From positions 1 through 57,113 of the forward strand of contig JACJNZ010000090.1 in the NCBI GenBank assembly GCA_014695325.1: a DNA stretch of 57,113 bases, read 5' to 3'. The translations under genes and the position numbers were made by a program. The stretch is from Cyanobacteria bacterium FACHB-502. Lineage in GTDB: Bacteria; Cyanobacteriota; Cyanobacteriia; Elainellales; Elainellaceae. Below are positions 25,610 through 33,264 of this stretch, piece after piece. The notes beneath the pieces were generated by a model, which did no database searches, was not told the origin of the DNA, and saw only the letters and a program-made list of their open reading frames with translations. Within the stretch, counting starts at the first letter, position 1, and each line of letters opens with the position of its first letter.

Positions 25610-26416
25610 ATGGAAACAGCATTCACCACTCGAAAACTCACCCTGTCATACGATCGCACGGCCATTATCCGGGAGTTAAACGTAGACATTCCGATTCATC
25701 GCATTACGGCTCTGGTCGGGGCAAATGGCTGCGGTAAATCGACATTGCTCAAAGGACTGGCACGACTGTTAAAGCCCCAAAGCGGCATCGTCTACCTGAA
25801 TGGAACTGCGATCGCCCAACTTGCAACCAAAGAAGTTGCCAAACAGTTAGGCATGTTACCTCAAAGTCCGATCGCCCCCGAGGGCTTAACGGTGCGAGAG
25901 CTAGTGGCGCAGGGACGCTATCCCCATCAAAGCTGGTTTCAGCAGTGGTCAAAGGAGGATGAGCAGTTCATGGAACAGGCTTTGGCAATGACCGGGATGA
26001 CAGAATTGGGCGATCGCCCGCTTGATAGCCTTTCGGGTGGACAGCGACAGCGTGCCTGGATCGCAATGGCTCTGGCGCAGAATACACCCATTTTGTTACT
26101 GGATGAACCCACCACGTTTTTGGATTTAGCGCATCAAATCGAAGTACTGGATTTACTGTATGACCTGAATCAAACCAGGGGACAGACGATCGTGATGGTA
26201 TTGCATGATCTGAATCAAGCCTGTCGCTATGCCGATTATCTGGTCGCAATGAAGCAGGGACACATCTATGCTCAGGGTTCCCCTGTTGAAGTGATGACCG
26301 GGGCAATGGTGCGGGAGGTCTTTGGGTTAGAGAGCCGCATTGTGCCCGACCCGGTCACAGGAACGCCGATGTGTATTCCGATCAGCCAAAGAACATTAGT
26401 CAGAGATGATTTGTGA
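25610..26416 (+). CDS. fecE: Iron-siderophore ABC ATPase
   Basis: From ATG 25610 a 268-residue ATPase of the FecE/FepC group. Motifs are Walker [11 protein letters not shown]-loop [13 protein letters not shown], signature [15 protein letters not shown], Walker [13 protein letters not shown] and the switch His in [13 protein letters not shown]. The open frame reaches back to 25499 inside the previous gene, but homology starts at METAF, so the shorter start is used. It completes the exbB-exbD-fecC-fecD-fecE operon. Confidence 0.93.
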   Translation: METAFTTRKLTLSYDRTAIIRELNVDIPIHRITALVGANGCGKSTLLKGLARLLKPQSGIVYLNGTAIAQLATKEVAKQLGMLPQSPIAPEGLTVRELVAQGRYPHQSWFQQWSKEDEQFMEQALAMTGMTELGDRPLDSLSGGQRQRAWIAMALAQNTPILLLDEPTTFLDLAHQIEVLDLLYDLNQTRGQTIVMVLHDLNQACRYADYLVAMKQGHIYAQGSPVEVMTGAMVREVFGLESRIVPDPVTGTPMCIPISQRTLVRDDL

Positions 26417-26553
26417 AAGAACGTTTCTGCAACAAGATTGGTACGACAGAAACGATCGCCCGCGAAACCTATTGGCAACAGTGAAAAGAGAACCTTGAAG
26501 TGGGCAACGGAGAAATATGCCGATGATAAGGATGAATTCGATCGCATGGGCGT

Positions 26554-26592
26554 ATTATCAATTTTTAGATAACATTATCAACTTTTAGATAA
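26554..26592 (-). repeat. Two 19-bp direct repeats at the fecE/fecB convergence
   Basis: ATTATCAATTTTTAGATAA (26554-26572) and ATTATCAACTTTTAGATAA (26574-26592) differ at one position and are one base apart. Each contains TTATC-N8-GATAA, itself an inverted repeat. The second copy holds the stop codon of fecB. Located between converging genes, it might form an AT-rich bidirectional terminator or be a protein site; it is not a GC-rich intrinsic terminator. Confidence 0.6.
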
Positions 26593-27642
26593 TAAAGGGA
26601 GGAACATTTCAGGTAGCTGCTTTAAAATCAGTTCATCTGTAATTGGTCCACGGGTAACGCTACCCCAGAGTTGATAATTTACAAAGAAGACTCGACCGAA
26701 CTGGGACGCTGGAATCTTCTTTAGTATGGGGTTTTGATCCCATTTCGTTCTGAGCGGGTCTTTGGGATTATAAGGGTCTGAAAAATCCCAGGCAATCACC
26801 AAAACAATATCCGCGTTGAGGGTAGGCAAGAGTTCCACCGAAGTTTGCATCCATCGCGTTTCTCCTGCTGGAACAGCTTTAGGGAAAACCAGATGAAATC
26901 CGATTTCCTCTAGCAAACGCCCTGCGGTACTATCAGCAGCAATCGCTACATCATTCAACAATGTATTGACTGCCAGAATTAAAACATTAGGATAAGCGTT
27001 AACAGCGGGTTTTAGCTGCGATCGAACTGTTTCTAATTGTTCAGCATGGGCAGCTAATAACTGTTCAGCTTCTTGTTCCCGATCTAGTGCTTTCGCAATA
27101 GGCTGAATGTCATTAAACCAGACTTGCTTGTTGTCTTTCATGTCTGTAAACAACAAAGTCGGCGCAATTTGATTAAGCAATTTGTATTGGCTTTCGATTG
27201 ACCAATTCTCACCAAGAATCAAATCGGGTTTGATGAGAGCCAGTTTCTCTAGCGATGGACTTTTTCGATCGCCCAGGTTCACAGGCTGTGTTGTAACGCG
27301 ATCGCCCAGATAAGGAATCTGTTGACTTGGATTGTCAAATTTCTTCAGGTTCAGGGCAGTTACTTCGGCATAAGCCACAGGCTGTACTCCCAGTGCCAGA
27401 ATAGAATCCAGAATATGGGGACTGAGCGCGGCGACTCGCTGAGGTTGTCCACAGATTTCAGTTTCTCCTACCTCATGAGAGACCATCCGACAGGATGCAG
27501 GAGATTCGATTGATTGATTTGCTTGATCACGATTAACAGCTAGATTGCGAGGACCAGAACTTTGGCAAGCCGTGACCAGCGCAAATGTCATGCAGATTAA
27601 AAGCGATCGTTTAAGCCAATTCCACCATTGTCGAGTTCTCAC
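26578..27642 (-). CDS. fecB: Iron-siderophore-binding lipoprotein
   Basis: A 354-residue substrate-binding protein of the FecB/FepB type. A lipoprotein signal ends at LVTAC (Cys26), and the mature part has CGQPQRVAALSPHILDSILA and EKLALIKPDLILGENW, typical of siderophore-binding TroA-fold proteins. It starts at GTG with AGGAG upstream. It is convergent with fecE, so it has a separate promoter. It delivers the ferric siderophore to the FecCDE importer. The siderophore class is not determined. Confidence 0.9.
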   Translation of the reverse strand: MRTRQWWNWLKRSLLICMTFALVTACQSSGPRNLAVNRDQANQSIESPASCRMVSHEVGETEICGQPQRVAALSPHILDSILALGVQPVAYAEVTALNLKKFDNPSQQIPYLGDRVTTQPVNLGDRKSPSLEKLALIKPDLILGENWSIESQYKLLNQIAPTLLFTDMKDNKQVWFNDIQPIAKALDREQEAEQLLAAHAEQLETVRSQLKPAVNAYPNVLILAVNTLLNDVAIAADSTAGRLLEEIGFHLVFPKAVPAGETRWMQTSVELLPTLNADIVLVIAWDFSDPYNPKDPLRTKWDQNPILKKIPASQFGRVFFVNYQLWGSVTRGPITDELILKQLPEMFLPLLSKS

Positions 27643-28239
27643 AGCGATTTCTCCTAATTAGTAACGTATAGGAAACCTTCGCCCTCAAGTTGATTGGCGC
27701 GACTGGATAAACAATATCGGAATCCTGATAGGTTGTGGAAAATTTCTGAAATGTCTGTGGGGGACTGGTTCATAGGACTCTTTGCAGTTCTAGCCTTCCT
27801 GTTCTAGTCTTCCTATTGAAGTGACTTCTGCCTATTGCATCTAATTCGCATTAAATCATTGATACCTTACGGCAAATCTCTACTTCTGACAAGCTCTATT
27901 AGGAAATTTTTCTAGCAGCGTTCCGACTCGAACTGCAAAAGATCTAAAAAAACATTCTGGAAAATTAGATCATTAAAAACCAGTAGCCGTGCAGCCAGGA
28001 AATTTAAGAGCAAATCTTGAACAGAGGCAATGAACCTGCTATAAGTAGTTCAAGTATTGCAAATTGCTTGCAATAAGCTTTTATGGTTTCTAAAACTTGA
28101 CCCCCGGTTAGAATCGTCACTTAAGACTGTATGGTGCAACTTCCAATCCTTCAGGCTCGATCGCAATCAGACTCTTGCTTTTGCTGCACTTCGATCAGCC
28201 CCACTCCTCTCAATGTCATCTCTCGTTAGCTCACGGTAG
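27643..28239. other. Divergent intergenic region fecB / MFS exporter
   Basis: 597 bases between divergent genes. A perfect inverted repeat, ATTGCAA-attgc-TTGCAAT, lies at 28056-28074, about 165 bases before the MFS start. A 60-codon open frame at 28057-28239 has no recognisable motif and abuts the MFS gene. No Fur box of good quality was found. Confidence 0.5.
28056..28074 (+). promoter_or_regulatory. 7-bp-arm inverted repeat upstream of the MFS gene
   Basis: ATTGCAA and TTGCAAT are exact inverted repeats around a 5-base spacer. The dimensions fit a dimeric regulator site. It does not match the Fur consensus. Which protein binds it is unknown. Confidence 0.4.
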
Positions 28240-29607
28240 ATGCGTATTTTCGTCATTGTTTGGACTGGTCAGTTCGTTTCGACGATCGGTAGCTATATGA
28301 CTAGTTTTGCCATCACGCTCTGGGCATGGCAGCTTACCGATCAAGCAACTGCACTCACGTTGATTGTTTTTTTTAACCAAGCGGCAAGCCTTTTGGTTGC
28401 TCCTTTTGCTGGAGTCATTGTTGATGGTCTCCGGCCGATCTTTGGTCAACGGTGGAGCCGCAAACAGCTCATCATCTTAAGCGATACGGTTGCAGCCCTC
28501 TCTACTGTTGCAATTCTCTTACTCCACCTCACTGGACATCTTCAGGTTTGGCACTTTTATGTAACAAGTGCGATCAACGGCATCTTCAGCAATATTCAAG
28601 AACTTGCCTATTCTACGTCAATCGCTCTGATGTTACCGAAGCAACACTATACTCGTGCCAGCAGTATGGTTTCAATGCTGCATTATGGACCCAGTATTTT
28701 TGCTCCTGCCCTGGCAGGTGTCCTCTATTACATCATTGGGTTATTTGGCATTCTATGGATTGATCTATTCACCTTTAGCATTGCAATCTTCACTGTATTG
28801 CGAACTCAAATTCCCCAGCCAGTTGTTCCTGAAACCCAGCTTCAGAACCAGGCAAGTCTCTGGCAAGACATCTCTTCTGGCTTTCGCTATGTGTTTGCAA
28901 GACCAGGCTTGTTCGCTTTACTCGTGATAAGTTTGCTGTTTTGGTTTGCTCACGACTTAGGCGGTTCGCTTTACTCAGCCATGATTCTAGCTCGCAGCAA
29001 TAATAATGCAGCCATCTTAGCCAGTTTGTCTACGATGGCGGGTGTTGCTGGTGTCATTGGCGCAATCGCTGTCAGCATCGGGGGTGGTTTTCGGCAAAAG
29101 ATTCACGGGTTTCTCGGAGGCATGATTGGTGCAGGGATCAGCAAAACCCTATTTGGGCTAGGGCAGTTGCCGTCGATTTGGCTGCCGGCACAGTTTTGTT
29201 CGTCGCTTAACTTTCCATTACTGGGCAGTTCAAGTGAAGCAATTTGGTTGGCAAAAATCAAACCAGAAATCCAAGGGCGCGTGTTTGCTACCCGATCGCT
29301 GCTGCTCGTTCTAATTTCGACGATCGCTGCTTTAATTGCTGGACCGCTCGCTGATTTTGTCTTTGAACCTGCAATGATGCCAGGTGGTTATTTAGCCAAA
29401 ACATTTGGTGGAATATTCGGGACAGGTTCCGGTGCAGGCATGGCTTTACTGTACGTGATCACATCCGTAACTTTAATGCTGGTTGGCATGGGCGGATATG
29501 CCGTTGAGTCATTACGCATGGTAGAAATGAATGTTTCAGATCACGACACAGATCAGCAGGCAGCTTTATCCAACTCCAACTGTGAACGTGAAGCCGATCG
29601 AACCTGA
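28240..29607 (+). CDS. EntS-like MFS transporter, probable siderophore exporter
   Basis: A 455-residue major facilitator of the EntS/MFS_3 group with about 12 membrane segments. N-terminal FVIVWTGQFVSTIGSYMTSF and LTLIVFFNQAASLLVAPFAG are characteristic of that subfamily, which exports siderophores or macrolides. It is encoded between the siderophore-binding protein and the TonB-dependent receptor, so siderophore export is a reasonable inference. No siderophore biosynthesis gene is in the window. The start at 28240 lacks a clear ribosome site. Confidence 0.85.
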   Translation: MRIFVIVWTGQFVSTIGSYMTSFAITLWAWQLTDQATALTLIVFFNQAASLLVAPFAGVIVDGLRPIFGQRWSRKQLIILSDTVAALSTVAILLLHLTGHLQVWHFYVTSAINGIFSNIQELAYSTSIALMLPKQHYTRASSMVSMLHYGPSIFAPALAGVLYYIIGLFGILWIDLFTFSIAIFTVLRTQIPQPVVPETQLQNQASLWQDISSGFRYVFARPGLFALLVISLLFWFAHDLGGSLYSAMILARSNNNAAILASLSTMAGVAGVIGAIAVSIGGGFRQKIHGFLGGMIGAGISKTLFGLGQLPSIWLPAQFCSSLNFPLLGSSSEAIWLAKIKPEIQGRVFATRSLLLVLISTIAALIAGPLADFVFEPAMMPGGYLAKTFGGIFGTGSGAGMALLYVITSVTLMLVGMGGYAVESLRMVEMNVSDHDTDQQAALSNSNCEREADRT

Positions 29608-29668
29608 GACGACCAAATTGTTCTGACACAATTCTGATACTTTTAGACTTGGTTGCTTATTAGGAACT

Positions 29669-29685
29669 ATTATCAAGTAATATCA
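29669..29685 (+). promoter_or_regulatory. Possible Fur half-sites before the receptor
   Basis: ATTATCA (29669-29675) matches a Fur half-site exactly, and AATATCA (29679-29685) follows 10 bases later in the same orientation, about 140 bases before the receptor start. An unrelated perfect inverted repeat AATTGT-N6-ACAATT lies at 29616-29633. Both are suggestive only. Confidence 0.25.
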
Positions 29686-29824
29686 GATAGGATGTAGCAT
29701 TACTGACAGCTCCAACCAAAGATTTATCTAGATAGCTAGAAAGTAGCTCAACAGTAGAGCGTGCTTTCAGAAACTTTATTGTTTATTTCTTGTTGATTTC
29801 GGCTGTGAGGTTTGGAATTTTACT

Positions 29825-32368
29825 GTGAAAAATTTTCAACTGGTATTGATTCTCAAGTTAGTCGGTGTCATGTTGCTCAGCGTAGCGCAGTCTACCCTGG
29901 CTCAGGGTGTTGAGGAAGAAGGCAACCGTGCTGTTTCGATTTCGACTACATCAACTTCAGCTTCAGCAATTCCTCGTCTTAACGACATTGCACCTGCTGC
30001 AACAACTGTTGATGACTGGGTTGAGCAAATCGCGCAAGCCTCGATCGTGCAAGTAACAGGCGTGCAATTGAATGCAACAGCAGATGGGTTCGAGCTAGTC
30101 TTGGAAGCAGCAGAAGCCTTGCCACCCGTCGAAACCTCGGTGATTGGCAATGCATTGATTGCTGATATTCCAAACACAGTGCTGTCCTTGTCAGATGGCG
30201 ACGAATTTCAGCAGGTGAATCCTGCCGAAGGCATTGCACTCGTTACTGTAACCAACCGCAGAGATAACAGCATTCGTGTTGCGATTACCGGACTGAATGC
30301 ACCCCCTACAGCTGATGTGAGGGCAGAAGCACAGAATTTAGTGTTGGGTGTCACAACAGGTTCGGCAACAGAAGTTGCTCAAGATCAAGAAGCGATTCAG
30401 GTGGTGGCAACGGGAGACGAAACCGAGGACGACTACTATACGCCTGAGGCAACGACTGCGACTCGCACAGATACTCCCATTCGTGATATTCCCGCTTCAA
30501 TTCAGGTGATCCCACAACAGGTCTTGGAAGACCAGAATATTGTTGAATATCGGGATGCATTACAGAATGTAGGCGTTACAACCGATGGCAACTATGGCGG
30601 TACGGGAGCAGGCTCATTTATCCTGCGCGGCTTCACGCAAGATTTCAACTTCAGAAATGGCTTCCGCAGCAATGATTTCTACGGTCTTTCGGAAACTGCC
30701 AATATTGAACGCATTGAAGTTCTCAGAGGACCCGCTTCTGTGTTGTTCGGGCAGACGCAGCCTGGAGGTGTTGTCAATATCGTTACAGAGCAACCCTTGA
30801 GCGAGCCGTATTTTGCCGCCGAGTTTACCGTAGGGCAATTTAGCTTCTATCGACCGTCGATCGATCTCTCTGGACCTTTGACTGACAATGGCGACTTGCT
30901 CTATCGCCTCAATGTGGCATACCAAAACTCTGGCAGCTTCCGAGATGAGGTGCATACTGAGCGATTCTTTATTGCCCCTGTGCTGCGATGGAATATCAGT
31001 GACAATACATCCCTCACTTTTGAATTTGAGTATCTGTACAATGATCCCGTGTTCGATCGCGGTGTCACGGCTTTGAGCGATGGTTCACTTGTTTTGCCGA
31101 TCGATCGCTTTTTGGGATACCCCCAACTTGATGAGTATGAGCAACAGCAAGTTCGGGCAGGATACACGTTTGAGCATCAGTTTAATGATGACTGGCGAGT
31201 GCGTAATGCCTTTTCCTTCTTCAGTGATTTGCAAAATGGGACAAAAACAGAATCTACTGGTCTGCCAGAGAATGGCTTGCTGCCAATGGAGTATGTAGAC
31301 GATGATTTTCTGCGACAGGACTATGGACTGCAAACAGAAGTCATTGGAGAATTTGCCACAGGACCGATCGAGCATCAGCTGCTGGTTGGTTTAGATCTAA
31401 ACCGCAGAACCAGTGTTTATACTTCAAGAGACACTGACTTACCCTCTCTCAATATCTTCGATCCCAATTACGATATTGAAGTTCCAGAGCTACAGCCCAG
31501 CTTCTCTCAAAACGTTCGCACTGATAATTTAGGGATTTACATTCAAGATCAAATTGATTTGCTCGATAATTTACATCTGCTGGTTGGCGGGCGATTTGAT
31601 ATTCTTGATCAAGAAGGAGTGTCCTTTGGCAGCGTAGTTGATCAAGTCGATAATGCCTTTAGTCCTCGAATCGGGATTGTGTATCAGCCGATCGAGCCGC
31701 TGTCTCTCTATGCCAGCTACAGCCAATCTTTTGTGCCGCAGACGGGGCTGTCTCGGACTGGAGAAGCCTTCGTGCCAGAGCGGAGTACGCAGTATGAGAT
31801 TGGGATCAAGGCAGACATCACAGATGATTTATTTGCAACCCTTGCTGCCTATTACCTGACCAAAGCCAATGTGGCGACGAGCGATCCAGAAGATTCGGAT
31901 TTCCAAATTCAAGTCGGTGAACAGCGCAGCCAGGGAATTGAATTCAACATTGTTGGTGAAATTCTTCCCGGTTGGAATATCATCGGTGCTTATAACTATA
32001 CGGATGCGGAAGTCACAGAAGACAACGATATTGAGATCGGCAGCCGTTTAGATGACGTGCCAGAACACGCTGCTAGCCTCTGGACAACCTATGAAATTCA
32101 AAGCGGTGATCTGCAAGGCTTAGGATTTGGGCTTGGCTTACTCTATGTTTCAGAACGCAGTGGATTTTCGTTTGATCCACCAGGATTTGAGCTACCCAGC
32201 TATTTCCGCACTGATGCTGCCCTTTACTATCGAAGAGATAATTGGAGAGCGCAGCTCAACTTTGAGAATCTATTTGACACGGAGTACTATGAAACTAGCC
32301 AAACGGCTCGAATCGTGTATCCCGGCGCACCTTTTAACGTTCGTGCAACCATTTCCTACGAGTTCTAA
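29825..32368 (+). CDS. TonB-dependent siderophore receptor with AMIN domain
   Basis: An 847-residue outer-membrane receptor. A signal peptide (about 1-26) is followed by an AMIN domain (about 50-150), common in cyanobacterial receptors and thought to bind the cell wall. The plug starts at about 215 (DIPASIQVIPQQVLEDQNIV) and carries ERIEVLRGPASVLFGQTQPGG. A 22-stranded barrel ends in aromatic Phe (RATISYEF). It imports ferric siderophore across the outer membrane using TonB-ExbBD encoded upstream. The GTG start at 29825 is followed directly by the signal sequence. Confidence 0.93.
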   Translation: MKNFQLVLILKLVGVMLLSVAQSTLAQGVEEEGNRAVSISTTSTSASAIPRLNDIAPAATTVDDWVEQIAQASIVQVTGVQLNATADGFELVLEAAEALPPVETSVIGNALIADIPNTVLSLSDGDEFQQVNPAEGIALVTVTNRRDNSIRVAITGLNAPPTADVRAEAQNLVLGVTTGSATEVAQDQEAIQVVATGDETEDDYYTPEATTATRTDTPIRDIPASIQVIPQQVLEDQNIVEYRDALQNVGVTTDGNYGGTGAGSFILRGFTQDFNFRNGFRSNDFYGLSETANIERIEVLRGPASVLFGQTQPGGVVNIVTEQPLSEPYFAAEFTVGQFSFYRPSIDLSGPLTDNGDLLYRLNVAYQNSGSFRDEVHTERFFIAPVLRWNISDNTSLTFEFEYLYNDPVFDRGVTALSDGSLVLPIDRFLGYPQLDEYEQQQVRAGYTFEHQFNDDWRVRNAFSFFSDLQNGTKTESTGLPENGLLPMEYVDDDFLRQDYGLQTEVIGEFATGPIEHQLLVGLDLNRRTSVYTSRDTDLPSLNIFDPNYDIEVPELQPSFSQNVRTDNLGIYIQDQIDLLDNLHLLVGGRFDILDQEGVSFGSVVDQVDNAFSPRIGIVYQPIEPLSLYASYSQSFVPQTGLSRTGEAFVPERSTQYEIGIKADITDDLFATLAAYYLTKANVATSDPEDSDFQIQVGEQRSQGIEFNIVGEILPGWNIIGAYNYTDAEVTEDNDIEIGSRLDDVPEHAASLWTTYEIQSGDLQGLGFGLGLLYVSERSGFSFDPPGFELPSYFRTDAALYYRRDNWRAQLNFENLFDTEYYETSQTARIVYPGAPFNVRATISYEF

Positions 32369-32393
32369 GCGTTGACAAATAGGTTGTGAACAA

Positions 32394-32439
32394 GGGGTGT
32401 GTGGGCTGTGCCCCCAATTAGGGATAACCCCTGCACCCC
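32394..32439 (+). repeat. Hairpin-forming repeat after the receptor gene
   Basis: GGGGTG (32394-32399) pairs with CACCCC (32434-32439), and an inner GGGC-TGT-GCCC stem lies between. A related GGGGCTGTGCCCC core recurs at 32777-32791, on the other side of the IS630 relic. It may serve as the terminator of the receptor gene, although it lacks a T tract. Confidence 0.45.
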
Positions 32440-32485
32440 GTTTCAATCCAATCAAGGATGGCTGTATTTTTATTTACAGCAAATT

Positions 32486-32680
32486 TCAAGTGAATAGACC
32501 GCAGTGATTGAACCAACCAATGGCATCATCTTCAGTAATGAACTGAACCGCTTCGGTCATTGCTTGGTCGAGAGCTTCATCGGTGCGAGCCGCTTTTGAG
32601 CGAAGAAACTGCTTGAGTTTCGACCAACAGAGTTCAATCGGAGATAGGTCTGGTGAATAAGGAGGTAAAAAGCTCAAGGG
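32486..32680 (-). pseudogene. IS630-family transposase C-terminal fragment
   Basis: The minus-strand frame encodes FLPPYSPDLSPIELCWSKLK and a following helical region, about 63 residues, ending normally at a stop. LPPYSPDLxPIE with the catalytic Glu is diagnostic of IS630/Tc1-like transposases. The N-terminal catalytic Asp residues are absent, and a stop lies just upstream of the conserved block, so this is a relic. It could also be the 3' half of a frameshifted two-frame element whose first half is lost. Confidence 0.8.
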
Positions 32681-32776
32681 GTGACAAGGAGGTCAGAAGG
32701 AAACCTAAAAGATCTTAATCTTCCTATCGACCTTCTTTAATGCAGCGTTTTTCACTCCCGTAAGGTACGGGGGATG

Positions 32777-32797
32777 TGGGGCTGTGCCCCATTTTTT
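32777..32797 (+). terminator. Intrinsic terminator-like hairpin
   Basis: TGGGGC-TGT-GCCCCA followed by TTTTTT is a compact 6-bp stem with a T tract on the plus strand. No intact plus-strand gene ends directly before it; the nearest is the receptor gene 400 bases upstream, with the IS630 relic between. It may be a displaced terminator. Confidence 0.55.
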
Positions 32798-32889
32798 ATA
32801 CTTCAATCGTTCTAAGAGTGTGGCGTTGAGACGGTGTCCGGGTAGTCTTAGCTGTCAGCACGAAGATGAATGCTTTAGGATAGAGGCTA

Positions 32890-32912
32890 TATCAATAAAG
32901 CTTCATAAGATA
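32890..32912 (+). promoter_or_regulatory. Possible ArsR operator
   Basis: TATC and GATA flank a centre with AAGCTT, giving an imperfect palindrome 12 bases before the ArsR start. Its length and AT-richness fit ArsR/SmtB sites. Autoregulation is inference. Confidence 0.35.
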
Positions 32913-32924
32913 CGGTGAATCCGA

Positions 32925-33254
32925 ATGGTTAAGGCAGTCTCTTCTCCTTCTGAACTGGTTGTGGCTGGCTTTCATGCACTCTCAGAACCATTGCGCCTCA
33001 AAATCGTGGAGCTGCTGCGGGAGAATGAGCTTTGCGTTTGTGACCTCTGTGAGTTGCTGGATGTGGCTCAATCGAAGCTGTCGTTTCATCTCAAGACCCT
33101 GAAGGATGCAAGCTTAGTGCGATCGCGCCAGGAAGGACGCTGGATCTACTACAGCTTGAATCTGCCGCAATTTGTTGTCCTGGAGCAATACCTCTCGGAG
33201 TTTCGCCGCTACAGTCCCATTCTGCCTGCTCGTCCCTGCCCGGACAAAGACTGA
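32925..33254 (+). CDS. ArsR/SmtB-family regulator
   Basis: A 109-residue winged-helix repressor. The metal site ELCVCDLCELL places Cys residues in the DNA-binding helix region, as in arsenite-responsive ArsR (ELCVCDL form). The recognition helix is VAQSKLSFHLKTLKDASLV, followed by the wing RQEGRWIYYSLN. No arsenic resistance gene (arsB, acr3, arsC) is adjacent; the next gene, recJ, ends convergently 11 bases away. The target genes must lie elsewhere, or the regulator is an orphan. Confidence 0.9.
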   Translation: MVKAVSSPSELVVAGFHALSEPLRLKIVELLRENELCVCDLCELLDVAQSKLSFHLKTLKDASLVRSRQEGRWIYYSLNLPQFVVLEQYLSEFRRYSPILPARPCPDKD

Positions 33255-33264
33255 GACATTTAGG

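Noticed and set aside
28057-28239. 60-codon frame upstream of the MFS gene
   Set aside because: It starts inside a dyad operator-like site and has no homology or ribosome site; treated as leader.
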